Positions 14,001 to 30,892 of a stretch of 64,000 bases of DNA are shown here, piece after piece (the first letter of the stretch is position 1; every line of letters starts with the position of its first letter). Source of the DNA: Stomorhina lunata (lineage: Eukaryota > Arthropoda > Insecta > Diptera > Rhiniidae); contig OW121744.1 of assembly GCA_933228675.1 (NCBI GenBank), forward strand, positions 99,486,026 through 99,550,025, read 5' to 3'. The translations under genes were made by a program, and so were the position numbers. The notes under the pieces are model-generated. The model saw only the letters and a program-made list of their open reading frames with translations, had not been told where the DNA came from and did not search any database.

Positions 14001-17000
14001 ATAAATTTGGCTGTTAATGAAAAAGTCATACGATTTTGATGAGTCACTTTCATGTTAAGTTTTTCTATAGAAAAAATCAGTTTTTTCTATAGAAAAAATC
14101 AGTTTTTTCTATAGAAAAAATCAGTTTTTTCTATAGAAAAAATCAGTTTTTTCTATAGAAAAAATCAGTTTTTTCTATAGAAAAAATCAGTTTTTTCTAT
14201 AGAAAAAATCAGTTTTTTCTATAGAAAAAATCAGTTTTTTCTATAGAAAAAATCAGTTTTTTCTATAGAAAAAATCAGTTTTTTCTATAGAAAAAATCAG
14301 TTTTTTCTATAGAAAAAATCAGTTTTTTCTATAGAAAAAATCAGTTTTTTCTATAGAAAAAATCAGTTTTTTCTATAGAAAAAATCAGTTTTTTCTATAG
14401 AAAAAATCAGTTTTTTCTATAGAAAAAATCAGTTTTTTCTATAGAAAAAATCAGTTTTTTCTATAGAAAAAATCAGTTTTTTCCATAGAAAAAATCAGTT
14501 TTTTCTATAGAAAAAAACAGTTTTTTCTATAGAAAAAATCAGTTTTTTCTATAGAAAAAATCAGTTTTTTCTATAGAAAAAATCAGTTTTTTCTATAGAA
14601 AAAATCAGTTTTTTCTATAGAAAAAATCAGTTTTTTCTATAGAAAAAATCAGTTTTTTCTATAGAAAAAATCAGTTTTTTCTTTAGAAAAAATCAGTTTT
14701 TTCTTTAGAAAAAATCAGTTTTTTCTTTAGAAAAAATCAGTTTTTTCTTTAGAAAAAATCAGTTTTTTCTTTAGAAAAAATCAGTTTTTTCTACAGAAAA
14801 AATCAGTTTTTTCTACAGAAAAAATCAGTCTTTTCTATAGAAAAAATCAGTTTTTTCTATACAAAAAATCAGTTTTTTCTATAGAAACAATCAGTTTTTT
14901 CTATAGAAAAAATCAGTTTTTTCTATAGAAAAAATCAGTTTTTTCTATAGAAAAAATCAGTTTTTTCTATAGAAAAAATCAGTTTTTTCTATAGAAAAAA
15001 TCAGTTTTTTCTATAAAAAAATCAGTTTTTTCTATAGAAAAAATCAGTTTTTTCTATAGAAAAAATCAGTTTTTTCTATAGAAAAAATCAGTTTTTTCTA
15101 TAGAAAAAATCAGTTTTTTCTATAGAAAAAATCAGTTTTTTCTATAGAAAAAATCAGTTTTTTCTATAGAAAAAATCAGTTTTTTCTATAGAAAAAATCA
15201 GTTTTTTCTATAGAAAAAATCAGTTTTTTCTATAGAAAAAATCAGTTTTTTCTTTAGAAAAAATCAGTTTTTTCTATAGAAAAAATCAGTTTTTTCTATA
15301 GAAAAAATCAGTTTTTTCTATAGAAAAAATCAGTTTTTTCTATAGAAAAAATCAGTTTTTTCCATAGAAAAAATCAGTTTTTTCTATAGAAAAAATCAGT
15401 TTTTTCTATAATAAAAATCAGTTTTTTCTGTAGAAAAAATCAGTTTTTTCTATAGAAAAAATCAGTTTTTTCTATAGAAAAAATCAGTTTTTTCTATAGA
15501 AAAAATCAGTTTTTTCTATAGAAAAAATCAGTTTTTCTATAGAAAAAATCAGTTTTTCTATAGAAAAAATCAGTTTTTCTATAGAAAAAATCAGTTTTTC
15601 TATAGAAAAAATCAGTTTCTAAAGAAAAAATCTGTTTTTCTATAGAAAAAATGTGTTTTTCTATATCTCATATCTTTTTGCTCATATCTCATATGTTTTT
15701 TAATTTCCAGTTATTTTAAGCAACTTCTTCGAATGGTGGTACGATTTCAATCAGGACAACATAAAGTTATGGATTGGTAACTATTTAAATATAGTTGTCT
15801 CAAATGTTAAGGATGTTGAGGTAAGAATAATTCTTAGTTATTCAAATCCCGAGCCTTTCACTACTAATTCAAAATATTTTAGTTCATTTTATCCAGCAAC
15901 ACTTTAATTCAAAAATCCGATATCTATGATATGTTACATCCCTGGTTGGGTCAAGGTCTCTTAACGAGCACAGGCTCTAAATGGCACAAGCATCGCAAAA
16001 TGATAACACCCTCATTCCATTTTAAAATCCTACAAGATTTCCATGAAGTTATGAATGATAATTGCAATAAGTTTGTGGAGAAACTAAAGAAGGAGGCTCA
16101 GGGCGAGACTATTATTGATTTTCAGGATCTGGCCCATTATTTGACTCTGGATGTTATTTGTGGTATGATCAGCGATCATATTAAAATATATTAAAAGGCT
16201 AATATTTTTCTTTTTAATTCTAGATACTGCCATGGGTGTCCACATTAATGCCATGGACAATCATGATGCTGAGGTGGTGAATGCTTTCAAGGAGTATGTT
16301 TAAATCTATAATCATTAATTTTTATTATGATATAAATATATTAAATTTTTTGTCTTTTTTCAGAATGTGCTACTATATCAACATGAGAGCTTACCATCCC
16401 CTGAAGCGTAAAGAGTCTGTTTATAGCTTTTTCCCGGAGTATAAAAATTACAGCAAAGCTTTGAAAACTTTGCAAGACTTTACATATGATGTAAGTGTTA
16501 TACAAAATATTCTTTATAAGAAATAACGGTTATACAAAAAATTTTTCTATAGAAAATTTTTTGTAAAAAAAAATTTTTCTATAGAAAATTTTTTGTAGCA
16601 AAAAATTTTTCTCTAGAAAATTTTTTGCAGAAAAAAATTTTCTACAGGAAATTTTTTGTAGAAAAAAAATTTTCTATAGAAAATTTTTTGTAGAAAAAAA
16701 TTATTTGTAGAAAAAAAATTTTTGTAGAAAAAAATTTTTCTATAGAAAATTTTTTGTAGAAAAAAATTTTTCTATAGAAAATTTTTTGTATAAAAAAATT
16801 TTTCTATAGAAAATTTTTTGTAGAAAAAAATTTTTCTGTAGAAAATTTTTTGTACAAAAAAATTGTTCTATAGAAAATTTTTTGTAGAAAAAAATTTTTC
16901 TATAGAAAATTTTTTGTAGAAAAAAATTTTTCTATAGAAAATTTTTTGTAGAAATAAATTTTTCTATAGAAAATTTTTTATAGAAAAAAATTTTTCTATA

Positions 17001-19322
17001 GAAAATTTTTTGTAGAAAAAAATTTTTCTATAGAAAATTTTTTGTAGAAAAAAATTTTTCTATAGAAAATTTTTTGTAGGAAAAAATTTTTCTATAGAAA
17101 TTTTTTTTTTTGTAGAAAAAAATTTTTCTATTGAAAATCTTTTGTAGGAAAACATTTTTCTATAGAAAATTTTTTGTAGAAAACAATTTTTCTATAGAAA
17201 ATTTTTTGTAGGAAAAAATTTTTCTATAGAAAATTTTTGCAGATTTTTTTTTTTTTTATAGAAAAAAATTTTTCTATAGAAAATCTTTTGTAGGAAAAAA
17301 TTTTTCTATAGAAAATTTTTTGTAGAAAAAAATTTTTCTATAGAAAATTTTTTGTAGAAAAAAATTTTTCTATAGAAAATTTTTTGTAGAAAAAAATTTT
17401 TCTATAGAAAATTTTTTGTAGAAAAAAAATTTTCTATAGAAAATTTTTTGTAGAAAGAAATTTTTCTGTACAAAATTTTTTGTAGAAAAAAATTTTTCTA
17501 TACAAAATTTTTTGTAGAAAAAAATTTTTCTATAGAAAATTTTTTGTAGAAAAAATTTTTCTATAGAAAATTTTTTGTAGAAAAAAATTTTTCTATAGAA
17601 AATTTTTTGTAGAAAAAACTTTTTTTATAGAAAATTTTTTGTAGAAAAAAATTTTTCTATAGAAAATTTTTTGTAGAAAAAAATTTTTCTATAGAAAATT
17701 TTTTTTAGAAAAAAATTTTTCTATAGAAAATTTTTTGTAGAAAAAAATTTTTCTATAGAAAATTTTTTGTAGAAAAAACTTTTTCTATAGAAAATTTTTG
17801 TAGAAATTTTTTATTTTTTGTAGAAAAAAATGTTTCTATAGAAAATCTTTTGTAGGAAAAAATTTTTCTATAGAAAATTTTTTGTAGAAAAAAATTTTTC
17901 TATAGAAATTTTTTTTTTATACAAGAAAAATTTTGTTCTATACAAAAATTTTCTATAGAAAAATTTTGTTTTATACAAAAATTTTCTATAGAAAAGTTTT
18001 TTTTATACAAAAATTTTCTATAGAAGAATTTTGTTTTATACAAAAATTCTGTATAGAAAAATTTTATTTTACACAAAAATTTTCTATAGAAAAGTTTTGT
18101 TTTATACAAAAATTTTCTATAGAAAAATTAAGTTTTATACAAAAATTTTCTATACAAACATTTTTTATACAAAAATTTAGTTTAATACAAAAATTTTCTA
18201 AAAAAAATTTAGTTTTATACAAAAATTTTTTATAGAAAAATTTTATTTAATACTAAAATTTTCTTTAGAAAAATTTTGTTTTATATAAAAATTTTCTATA
18301 GAAAGATTTTATTTTATACGAAAACATCATAAAATTTCGTCAAATAGAAAATTTTTAGTATAACCGAATTTTTCAGTAGAAATTTCAATTTACCCAGAAA
18401 TAAAAATATTTCCCAATTTTTTTTAGGTTATCGAAAAACGCATTAAAACTCGCAAAGAAGAAGAGTCTAATAAGACTGAAACTCCTGTTGATGAGTTTAC
18501 CAAGAAAAGAATGGCTTTCTTGGATACCCTACTTTCGTCTACCATTGATGGCCGTCCCTTGAATTCACAAGAAATCTATGAAGAAGTATCAACTTTTATG
18601 TTTGAAGGTCATGATACCACGACCTCTGGTGTTACTTTCGCCGTTTATTTGCTGTCGCGTCACTTGGGTGTCCAAAAAATGGTCTATGAGGAACAACAAA
18701 GAATAATGGGTGGTAATTTAAAGAGAGATGCTACATTCCAAGAATTGTCGGAAATGAAATATTTAGACTTGGTTTTGAAAGAAGCCCAACGTCTATATCC
18801 CAGTGTACCCATGATTGGTCGATTTACCGAAAAGGATTATGAAATAAGTAAGATTTTTTGTGATAACTTCTTAAATTAGATACTTACTTTTATATATTCT
18901 TTCTAGATGGCAAATTTATACCCAAAGATACCTCTTTAAATGTCTTCATCATGGCCTTAGGCTATAATGATAAATCCTTTCCCGATCCCTATCGCTTTAA
19001 GCCCGAACGTTTTGATTTGTCAAATATGACCGAAAAACGTAATCCCTTTGAGTATGTTCCCTTCAGTGCCGGTCCACGTAACTGTATTGGCCAAAAGTTT
19101 GCCCAATTGGAAATTAAGACAGTGGTTTCGAAAATTGTACGTAATTTTGAAATATTACCCGCCCTTGACGAATTGGAATCTAAAGATGGTCTGGTCTCAA
19201 CATTCTTTGGTCCCCATAAGAAAAATAAGACCCAGCATAAATATGAACCCAATCTTTCGGCTGTCTTGACTTTGAAATCCGATAATGGTGTTCACTTGAG
19301 ATTGAAGGAAAGAAGGGATTAG
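2070..19322 (+). CDS. Cyp4e: Cytochrome P450, CYP4E subfamily (complete, 7 exons)
   Basis: Exons: 2070-2223, 15711-15820, 15883-16162, 16224-16293, 16364-16490, 18427-18847, 18907-19322. All introns are GT-AG, and the exons join into one 525-residue frame, the usual CYP4 length. A hydrophobic N-terminal anchor (about residues 1-18) precedes a basic, proline-containing hinge, so the product should sit in the endoplasmic reticulum membrane as an NADPH-P450 reductase-dependent monooxygenase. Visible motifs are WHKHR of helix C (about 122-126), I-helix FMFEGHDTT (about 304-312, including the Glu that binds heme covalently in many CYP4 enzymes), KEAQR (ExxR, about 365) and the heme loop [11 protein letters not shown] with the ligand Cys near 447. 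Stretches such as [21 protein letters not shown] and [18 protein letters not shown] match my recollection of Drosophila Cyp4e2/Cyp4e3. Substrate is unknown; fatty acids or xenobiotics are typical. Introns 1 (13,487 bp) and 5 (1,936 bp) are swollen by minisatellites R1-R5 and mobile elements. Exon 1 rests on its sequence fit alone, since it lies 13.5 kb away. Confidence 0.9.
2224..2809. other. Cyp4e intron 1, unique part
   Basis: Starts with the donor GTAAAT. Beyond that it is AT-rich sequence with no recognisable gene or repeat. The first degenerate copies of array R1 appear from about 2810. Confidence 0.5.
2810..5830. repeat. Minisatellite array R1 (31-bp unit, CATATG linker)
   Basis: Lies in Cyp4e intron 1. 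The regular core (about 3050-5480) has a 31-bp unit, measured between successive CATATG sites at 3188 and 3219, giving roughly 75-80 copies. Each unit has two palindromic hexamers, CTATAG and CATATG, separated by A/T runs. The CTATAG part lies in the TTTTTCTATAGAAAAA core shared by nearly all arrays here. Copies at both edges are degenerate and those in the middle nearly identical, as expected for unequal exchange or slippage. Confidence 0.95.
5831..6999. other. Cyp4e intron 1, unique part between R1 and R2
   Basis: AT-rich sequence with no recognisable gene. A 63-codon frame at 6198-6389 has no recognisable domain and intron-like composition, so I do not call it a gene. Confidence 0.5.
7000..9165. 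repeat. Minisatellite array R2 (30-bp unit, GATAAAAA linker)
   Basis: Lies in Cyp4e intron 1. The unit is the CTATAG core plus a linker containing TTTTTGATAAAAAAA, about 30 bp and roughly 70 copies, with CTACAG and CTAAAG variants toward the right end. Because 30 is divisible by three, long low-complexity open frames (93-121 codons) appear on both strands. They are products of the repeat period. The same family forms R7 and R11. Confidence 0.93.
9735..9905 (+). mobile_element. Fragment of DINE-1/mini-me-like element B
   Basis: A short truncated copy of the element found at 11016-12776. It shares TATACCCACCATCA, the block around GAGATTGTCATTCCG and a GGACAGACTTACGGACAGACG run. The rest of 9166-10681 is AT-rich intron sequence in which I recognise nothing. 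Confidence 0.6.
10682..13232 (+). mobile_element. Element A, copy 2, split by a nested insertion
   Basis: Same element as 774-1570: same start (AACAAGTAAGAAAG), same sub-terminal blocks (ATACCCTTCACCAC near 10728-10741, GGTGGTGAAGGGTAT near 13217-13232) and same GGACGGAC run near 13078-13095. Its two halves are separated by element B (about 11016-12776). Copy 1 reads straight through the equivalent point near 1110. Lies in Cyp4e intron 1. Confidence 0.75.
11016..12776 (+). mobile_element. DINE-1/mini-me-like element B, nested in element A
   Basis: About 1.76 kb inserted into element A. It starts TATACCCACCATCAAAAAG and carries GTCCGTCTGTCTGTCTGTCTG near 11151-11171, further GTCCGTCTGTCCGTCAGAT runs near 11640 and 11812, and a perfect 7-bp stem with a 3-base loop (ATTCGGC-ACA-GCCGAAT, 12743-12759) about 17 bp before its right end. 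A GTCY microsatellite plus a stem-loop close to the 3' end is the layout known for DINE-1/mini-me (Helitron-related) elements of flies. No transposase frame is present. A truncated inverted copy lies at 34500-36045. Confidence 0.7.
13233..14050. other. Cyp4e intron 1, unique part before R3
   Basis: AT-rich sequence with no recognisable gene, RNA or repeat. Confidence 0.5.
14055..15665. repeat. Minisatellite array R3 (22-bp unit, TCAG linker)
   Basis: About 72 copies of TTTTTTCTATAGAAAAAA followed by TCAG, strikingly uniform, with small sub-blocks of variants (CTTTAG at about 14680-14775, CTACAG just after) and a shift to 21-bp units at the right end. It stops about 45 bp before the exon 2 acceptor of Cyp4e at 15710. 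Confidence 0.96.
16530..17915. repeat. Minisatellite array R4 (32-bp unit, TTTTTTGTAG linker)
   Basis: Fills most of Cyp4e intron 5, starting about 40 bp after the donor at 16490. The unit is 32 bp (CTATAG sites at 16996 and 17028), roughly 43 copies. The core palindrome alternates with a GTAG-centred linker. Confidence 0.94.
17916..18345. repeat. Minisatellite array R5 (about 31-bp unit, TTTTATACAAAAA linker)
   Basis: Continues from R4 within Cyp4e intron 5 and ends about 80 bp before the exon 6 acceptor at 18426. Its unit is the reverse complement of the R6 unit downstream of the gene (linker GTATAAAACAAAA there), so R5 and R6 form an inverted pair around exons 6 and 7. Confidence 0.9.
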
Positions 19323-19445
19323 TTTGGGTGCTATTTAAATTTTTAAGTGAATTTAGTGATATTATATTTTTATTGTCCAATCTTAAGTTTTATTATATTG
19401 ATATTTTATATTTTTGTAAATACTATAAGAAAATTTTAATATTGA

Positions 19446-19451
19446 AATAAA
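19446..19451 (+). terminator. Cyp4e polyadenylation signal AATAAA
   Basis: An AATAAA hexamer about 125 nt after the P450 stop codon, in AT-rich 3' UTR-like sequence. It is the first canonical signal after the stop. Confidence 0.6.
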
Positions 19452-19727
19452 ATAGTAAAGTTTATTTAATATCGACCCCTTAGATTTAAATAATTGTAAG
19501 CGACATTCCGTTAAATATCTCTAAAACTATAAGAGATAGCGTAGTACAGTGATCATATTTTTCATTCTTTCTAAATAGTTTTCGAATGTGTAAAAATCTT
19601 TCTCATATGTTTATATCTACGAAAGTTATACGGACCAATAGGTTTTACATACAATGATGATCATCTTTGGCTCAGTCGGATTCAAAATACAGGTAATTCC
19701 CAAAAAAAAAAAACAAAAAGATCAAAG

Positions 19728-19855
19728 ATAGGCAGCTCATACCACCAGGAGCCGAAGTCTTTTTTTAATTTTCGTAAATATCACGATAATAAATAAAACT
19801 CGTGAAAATGAGTACTAAAATCATTCAGTTGAGATTTGGTTGTTAACAAAGTCGG
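19728..19855 (+). repeat. Dispersed repeat H, copy 1
   Basis: About 125 bp that recurs at 40677-40800, sharing GGCAGCTCATACCACCAG, AATTTTCGTAAATA and TAAAATCATTCAGTT. Each copy lies shortly before a minisatellite array (R6 here, R11 there). Class unknown. Confidence 0.65.
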
Positions 19856-20049
19856 TTGCTGTCGCTCTGTTAAAGAAAAGACGAAAACAATATATACAAG
19901 AAACAAAATTAAATCCAATTTATAGCGACGAAAAATTTGGGTTGAGGGAACAAAAATATGGAAGAATAGTTTTAGTCGAAAATTGAAGTTTTGAGATATC
20001 ATCAATTTTTTTAATTTTTCTTCTGCTTGATTTCTGCAAATAATTTATG

Positions 20050-21150
20050 AATAAACCAAAATTTTTTGTATAAAACAAAATTTTTCTATAGAAAATTTTT
20101 GTATAAAACAAAATTTACCTATTGAAAATTTTTGTATAAAACAAAGTTTTTCTATAGAAAATTTTTGTATAAAACAAAATTTTTCTATAGAAAATTTTTG
20201 TATAAAACAAAATTTTTCTATAGAAAATTTTTGTATAAAACAAAATTTTTCTATAGAAAATTTTTGTATAAAACAAAATTTTTCTATAGAAAATTTTTGT
20301 ATAAAACAAAATTTTTCTTAAGAAAATTTTTGTATAAAACAAAATTTTTCTATAGAAAATTTTTGTATAAAACAAAATTTTTCTATAGAAAATTTCTGTA
20401 TAAAACAAAATTTTTCTATAGAAAATTTTTGTATAAAACAAAATTTTTCTATAGAAAATTTTTGTATAAAACAAAATTTTTCTATAGAAAATTTTTGTAT
20501 AAAACAAAATTTTTCTATAGAAAATTTTTGTATAAAACAAAATTTTTCTATAGAAAATTTTTGTATAAAATAAAATTTTTCTATAGAAAATTTTTGTATA
20601 AAACAAAATTTTTCTATAGAAAATTTTTGTATAAAACAAAATTTTTCTATAGAAAATTTTTGTATAAAACAAAATTTTTCTTTAGAAAATTTTTGTATAA
20701 AACAAAATTTTTCTATACAAAATTTTTGTATAAAACAAAATTTTTCTATAGAAAATTTTTCTATAGAAAATTTTTGTATAAAACAAAATTTTTCTCGAGA
20801 ACATTTTTGTATAAAACAAAATTTTTCTATAGAAAATTTTTGTATAAAACAAAATTTTTCTACAGAAAATTTTTGTATAAAACAAAATTTTTTGTTTTTT
20901 GTTTTATACAAAAATTTTCTATAGAAAATTTTTGTATAAAACAAAATTTTTCTATAGAAAATTTTTGTATAAAACAAAATTTTTCTATAGAAAATTTTTG
21001 TATAAAACAAAATTTTTCTATAGAAAATTTTTGTATAAAACAAAATTTTTCTATAGAAAATTTTTGTATAAAACAAAATTTTTCTATAGAAAATTTTTGT
21101 ATAAAACAAATTTTTTTTATAGAAAAAACAAAATCTCAATATAAAATTTA
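20050..21150. repeat. Minisatellite array R6 (33-bp unit, GTATAAAACAAAA linker)
   Basis: Intergenic, between Cyp4e and M1. The 33-bp period is divisible by three and the unit lacks in-frame stops, so open frames of 185-342 codons run through on both strands. Their repetitive Phe/Tyr/Lys content is a by-product of the repeat. Orientation flips near 20890-20920, where TTTTGTTTTATAC faces GTATAAAACAAAA. About 33 copies. Confidence 0.94.
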
Positions 21151-21169
21151 TGTTTATTAAAAAATTCCA

Positions 21170-21460
21170 TGGAAAATTTTTAACAAATTATAAAAATTTT
21201 TTTATAAATTTGTGATTAATATATTTTCTATAAAAAAAAATTTGATAAAAAAAATATTCTATTGAAAAATAAAAAAATTTTCTTTAGAAAAATTTAAGAT
21301 AAAAAATTTTCTATAGGAAAATTTTTAATGCAAAAATTTCCTATAGAAAAATTTTTGATAAAAAAATTTTCTGTAGAAAAATTTTTGAAAAAAAAAATTT
21401 TTATAGAAAAATTTTTGATAAAAAAATTTTCTATAGAAAAATTGTTGATAAATTTTTTTT
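21170..21460. repeat. Minisatellite array R7 (short, R2 family)
   Basis: A short degenerate array of the GATAAAA-linker family seen in R2 and R11. It is followed by about 500 bp (21470-21976) in which I see only M1 3' flank. Confidence 0.75.
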
Positions 21461-21904
21461 TTAATTTAAAATTTTATAGTTTGATTTTGAAAAATTTTAA
21501 AATGTTAAATCAAATATGAACAAAGGATCACAAAAATTCGTTCACTATGATTTTGAAAAAAATACCATTAAGTTTTTTTAATCTCAACCGATTGTAAAAG
21601 TAATTAATTTTTTTTAAATGCTTAAATTAATATTTTCTGTAGCATATTTGTAGGCGCTGATTTAATTATGATAAGCAAATTTTATTTAAAGTAAACATCA
21701 AGTGATGATCCAATGTTAAATATTGCACAGTGGGATGGAATGAATGATAATATAAAGTTTCTGTACATGGGTTTTTTCAAGTCCCCGACTTGCCGAGTTA
21801 GTTTTGTATGTTCTTTTTATTTATATTGTCGGTTTCAAACCCAAATATTTCTTATCCCTTACCTTTTCATTCAAACAAAATTTTTATTGACTTGATTATT
21901 TGTT

Positions 21905-21916
21905 TTTATTTTTATT
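21905..21916 (-). terminator. M1 polyadenylation signals (two AATAAA)
   Basis: Two adjacent AATAAA hexamers on the minus strand (21911-21916 and 21905-21910), about 60-70 nt past the M1 stop codon. Confidence 0.6.
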
Positions 21917-21976
21917 AATACTATTTTTTTTATCGTATTTTTAGCATATTTTACCGATATTTTTATGACTAGATCT

Positions 21977-26009
<4,033 letters not shown>

Positions 26010-26112
26010 TTAAATCCAAAGAAAATTTGTTTCGTTTAACAAAATTTCTCCATTAAACTTCCTAAAGAAAAATTCAAATAAAACTACTAAATTTTCTAAA
26101 AATCACACCCGC

Positions 26113-26119
26113 TTTTATA
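26113..26119 (-). promoter_or_regulatory. Candidate TATA box of M1
   Basis: TATAAAA on the minus strand within CTTATAAAAGC, 113 bp upstream of the M1 ATG. That allows a transcription start near 26085 and a 5' UTR of about 85 nt. The rest of 26120-26889 shows no gene or repeat I recognise. Confidence 0.5.
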
Positions 26120-26889
26120 AGCATTTTATATGAAAATTCTCAACAATTTTCTACTTTTAACTTTAAAATTGTTATCAAAAAAATAACAATTGATTTGTCA
26201 ACATCAAAAACTTATATTAGATAAATCATTCTCAGCAATTTCCTAAAAACTTTTTTCAAAATAACAAATACTCAAATCAAACTTCAGGCAAAAATTTTGT
26301 TATTTTGGAATTCTATCAATTTAATTCTTTGGACTTAGTAATGCACAATATATATGACACTTTACTGAGGCGTGACAAATTTCTGAATCCCCACTCAAGG
26401 GGGTATTATTTTGTGTGTCAAACGTAATTTTTACAGTTTAAATTCACTCCTAAAAATTGTATTTTTTTTTAGCAAAAATTTGATCTTATCTTAGATTTCA
26501 TTAATTTAAGTATTTGTTTGTGCATTTGAATTATGAAGTGTCTTTTTTCTAGAGATACTTTGTCATAATGGCGACAGTGAAGATTTTTTCTTATCTCATA
26601 CATTCCATGATTACTTAAGTAAATAATTTAAAGTGGTCTCAATCATTCAATATCGTTAAATTTTCGATAGAGATTGATTAAGGCATATTTTAACAAAAAA
26701 TGTTGTGCAAGGTTTTGCAAAATCATGACACCACTAACATAATTAATATGAAACTATAAAATAGTTGGTGTGTCTTTATAGGCCCGTTTCGGGGGCAAAA
26801 ACGCCCACTATCATTATTTGTATGTCAAGCTGCAAACATGATCGATGAGGTAGAAATATTATCGAAGAGGCAAAAACTTCTCTACAATA

Positions 26890-28225
26890 TAAAATTAAAA
26901 GAAGAAATGTTAATGATCGCTTAAATTTCTCATAGAAAAAAGTAAACGATCAGTTAAGTTTTCTTTAAAAAGTTAACAATCAGTTAAATTTCCTATAAAA
27001 AAGTTAATGATCGGTTAAGTTTTCTTTAAAAAATTTCACCAACAGTTAAGTTTTCTAGAGAAAAGTTAACGATTAGTTATGTTTTCTAGAAAAAAGTTAA
27101 CGATCAGTTAACTTTTATAGAGAAAAGTCAGTCAAGTTTTCTTGAAAAAAGTTACAGATCAGTTAGGTTTTTTAGAGAAAAGCTAAAGATCAGTCATATT
27201 TTCTAGAAAAAAGTTAACGATCAGTTGTTTTCTAGAGAAAAATTAATGATCAGTCAAGTTTTGTGGAGAAAAGTTAACGATCAGTCAACTCTTCTAGAGA
27301 AAAGTTAAAGATCAGTCAAGTTTTCTAGAGAAAAGTTAACGATCAGTTAAGTTTTCTAGAGAAAAGTTAAAGATCAGTCAAGTTTTCTTGAAAAATGTTA
27401 ACGATCAGTTAAGTTTTCTAGAGAAAAGTTAAAGATCAGTCATGTTTTCTAGAGAAAAGTTAACATCAGTTGTTTTCTAAAGAAAAATTAATGATCAGTC
27501 AAGTTTTGTAGAGAAAAGTTAACGATCAGTTAAGTTTTCTATACAAAAGTTAACGATCTGTTAAGTTTTCTATGGAAAAGTTAACTATCAGTTAAGTTTT
27601 CTATAGAAAAGTTAACGATCAGTTAAGTTTTTTATAGTTTTCTTTAGAAAAGTTAAGGATCGCTTAAGTTGTCTTTAGAAAAGTTAAAGATCGCTTAAGT
27701 TTTCTTTGAAAAGTTAACAATCGCCAAAGTTTTTTTTAGAAAAATTAAAGATCGCTTGAGATTTCTTTAGAAAATTTAACGATCGCATAAGTTTTCTCTA
27801 GAAAAGCTAACGATCGCTTAAGTTTTCTTTAGAAAAGTTAACGATCGCTTGAATTTTCTTTAGAAAAGTTAACGATCGGTTGAGTTTTTTTTTTAGAAAA
27901 GTTAAAGATCGCTTGAGATTTCTTTAGAAAATTTAACGATCGCATAAGTTTTCTCTAGAAAAGCTAACGATCGCTTAAGTTTTCTTTAGAAAAGTTAACG
28001 ATCGCTTGAGTTTTCTTTAGAAAAGTTAACGATCGCTTGAGTTTTCTTTAGAAAAGTTAACGGTCGCTTATGTTTCTTTAGAAAGTGTTAAGTTTTCTTT
28101 AGAAAAGTTAACGATCGCTTAAGTTTTCTTTAGTAAAGTAAACGGTCGCTTAAGTTTTCTTTAGAAATGTTAACGTCCGTTTAAAATTCCTTTAAAAAGT
28201 TAACGATCAGTTCAGTTTTTTAATA
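26890..28225. repeat. Minisatellite array R9 (31-bp unit, inverted R8)
   Basis: Between M1 and M2. The unit is the reverse complement of R8: GTTAACGATCAGTTAAG with CTAGAG cores at about 26900-27640, then GTTAACGATCGCTTAAG with CTTTAG cores at about 27640-28200. Roughly 43 copies. It ends just before the M2 polyadenylation signal. Confidence 0.94.
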
Positions 28226-28230
28226 TAACT

Positions 28231-28236
28231 TTTATT
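28231..28236 (-). terminator. M2 polyadenylation signal AATAAA
   Basis: AATAAA on the minus strand about 36 nt after the M2 stop codon, directly abutting array R9. Confidence 0.55.
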
Positions 28237-28271
28237 TAAATTTGAGATTCTTAAAATTTCATAAATTACAT

Positions 28272-30273
<2,002 letters not shown>

Positions 30274-30344
30274 TTTTAAGTTCCGTATAAAAGCTCCGTT
30301 GAAGTCGTATTTTTAGACACTGTTAAACTTTTGCAGTTCCAGAT

Positions 30345-30352
30345 CTTTTATA
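30345..30352 (-). promoter_or_regulatory. Candidate TATA box of M2
   Basis: TATAAAAG on the minus strand, 72 bp upstream of the M2 ATG. An initiator-like AACAGTGTC lies about 28 bp downstream. No other feature is recognised between 30353 and 30892. Confidence 0.55.
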
Positions 30353-30892
30353 GTCCGATTTGCCAGACAAATTTTTCATAGAATTGTTTTTCTCACATGG
30401 TTAAGGAAACAACTGTTTCAATATTACCATTTTATTACATTGTAAATATTTTTCACGATCATGCAGGAGCCGATCTAGTTAAATATTATTATTCAGATCA
30501 ATTAAATGGAATTAATGTTATTCAAACAAATAGTTCAAGTAACTGACCCAACAATATAAAAACTAGTGTCCGAAAAATAAAATTTTAGCTAATTTTATTA
30601 AATAGTTCATAGATTTTCTGTTTACAAGATCGTTTGAGAACTTAAAGATCCTCTTAAGATTAAAAAACTTAACTGATTTAAAAAATCTTCCGCCCTTGTC
30701 ATTTTAAAGGGGAAATACTTCACTTGTTTGTCAAAACATCTGTTTCAATATTTTCTTTAAAAATTTGTTAAGTGTCTTAGAATAATATTTACCCTCTAAT
30801 CTTAGAGACATGCTATTTATTTGAAATGTTCAGTGATCCCTAATGGGCTTGACAACTCTATAATTAAATATTTAATTTGATATTAATTGAAT

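Noticed and set aside
14055..15665. CRISPR-like regular array
   Set aside because: There are no unique spacers; every unit is the same. The setting is a eukaryotic intron.
20132..21160. 342-codon open frame, and similar 60-273-codon frames inside R2, R5, R6, R11, R13 and R14
   Set aside because: They are low-complexity Phe/Lys/Tyr/Ile repeats that follow the array period. They stay open on both strands where the period is a multiple of three and show no start context, domain or codon bias.
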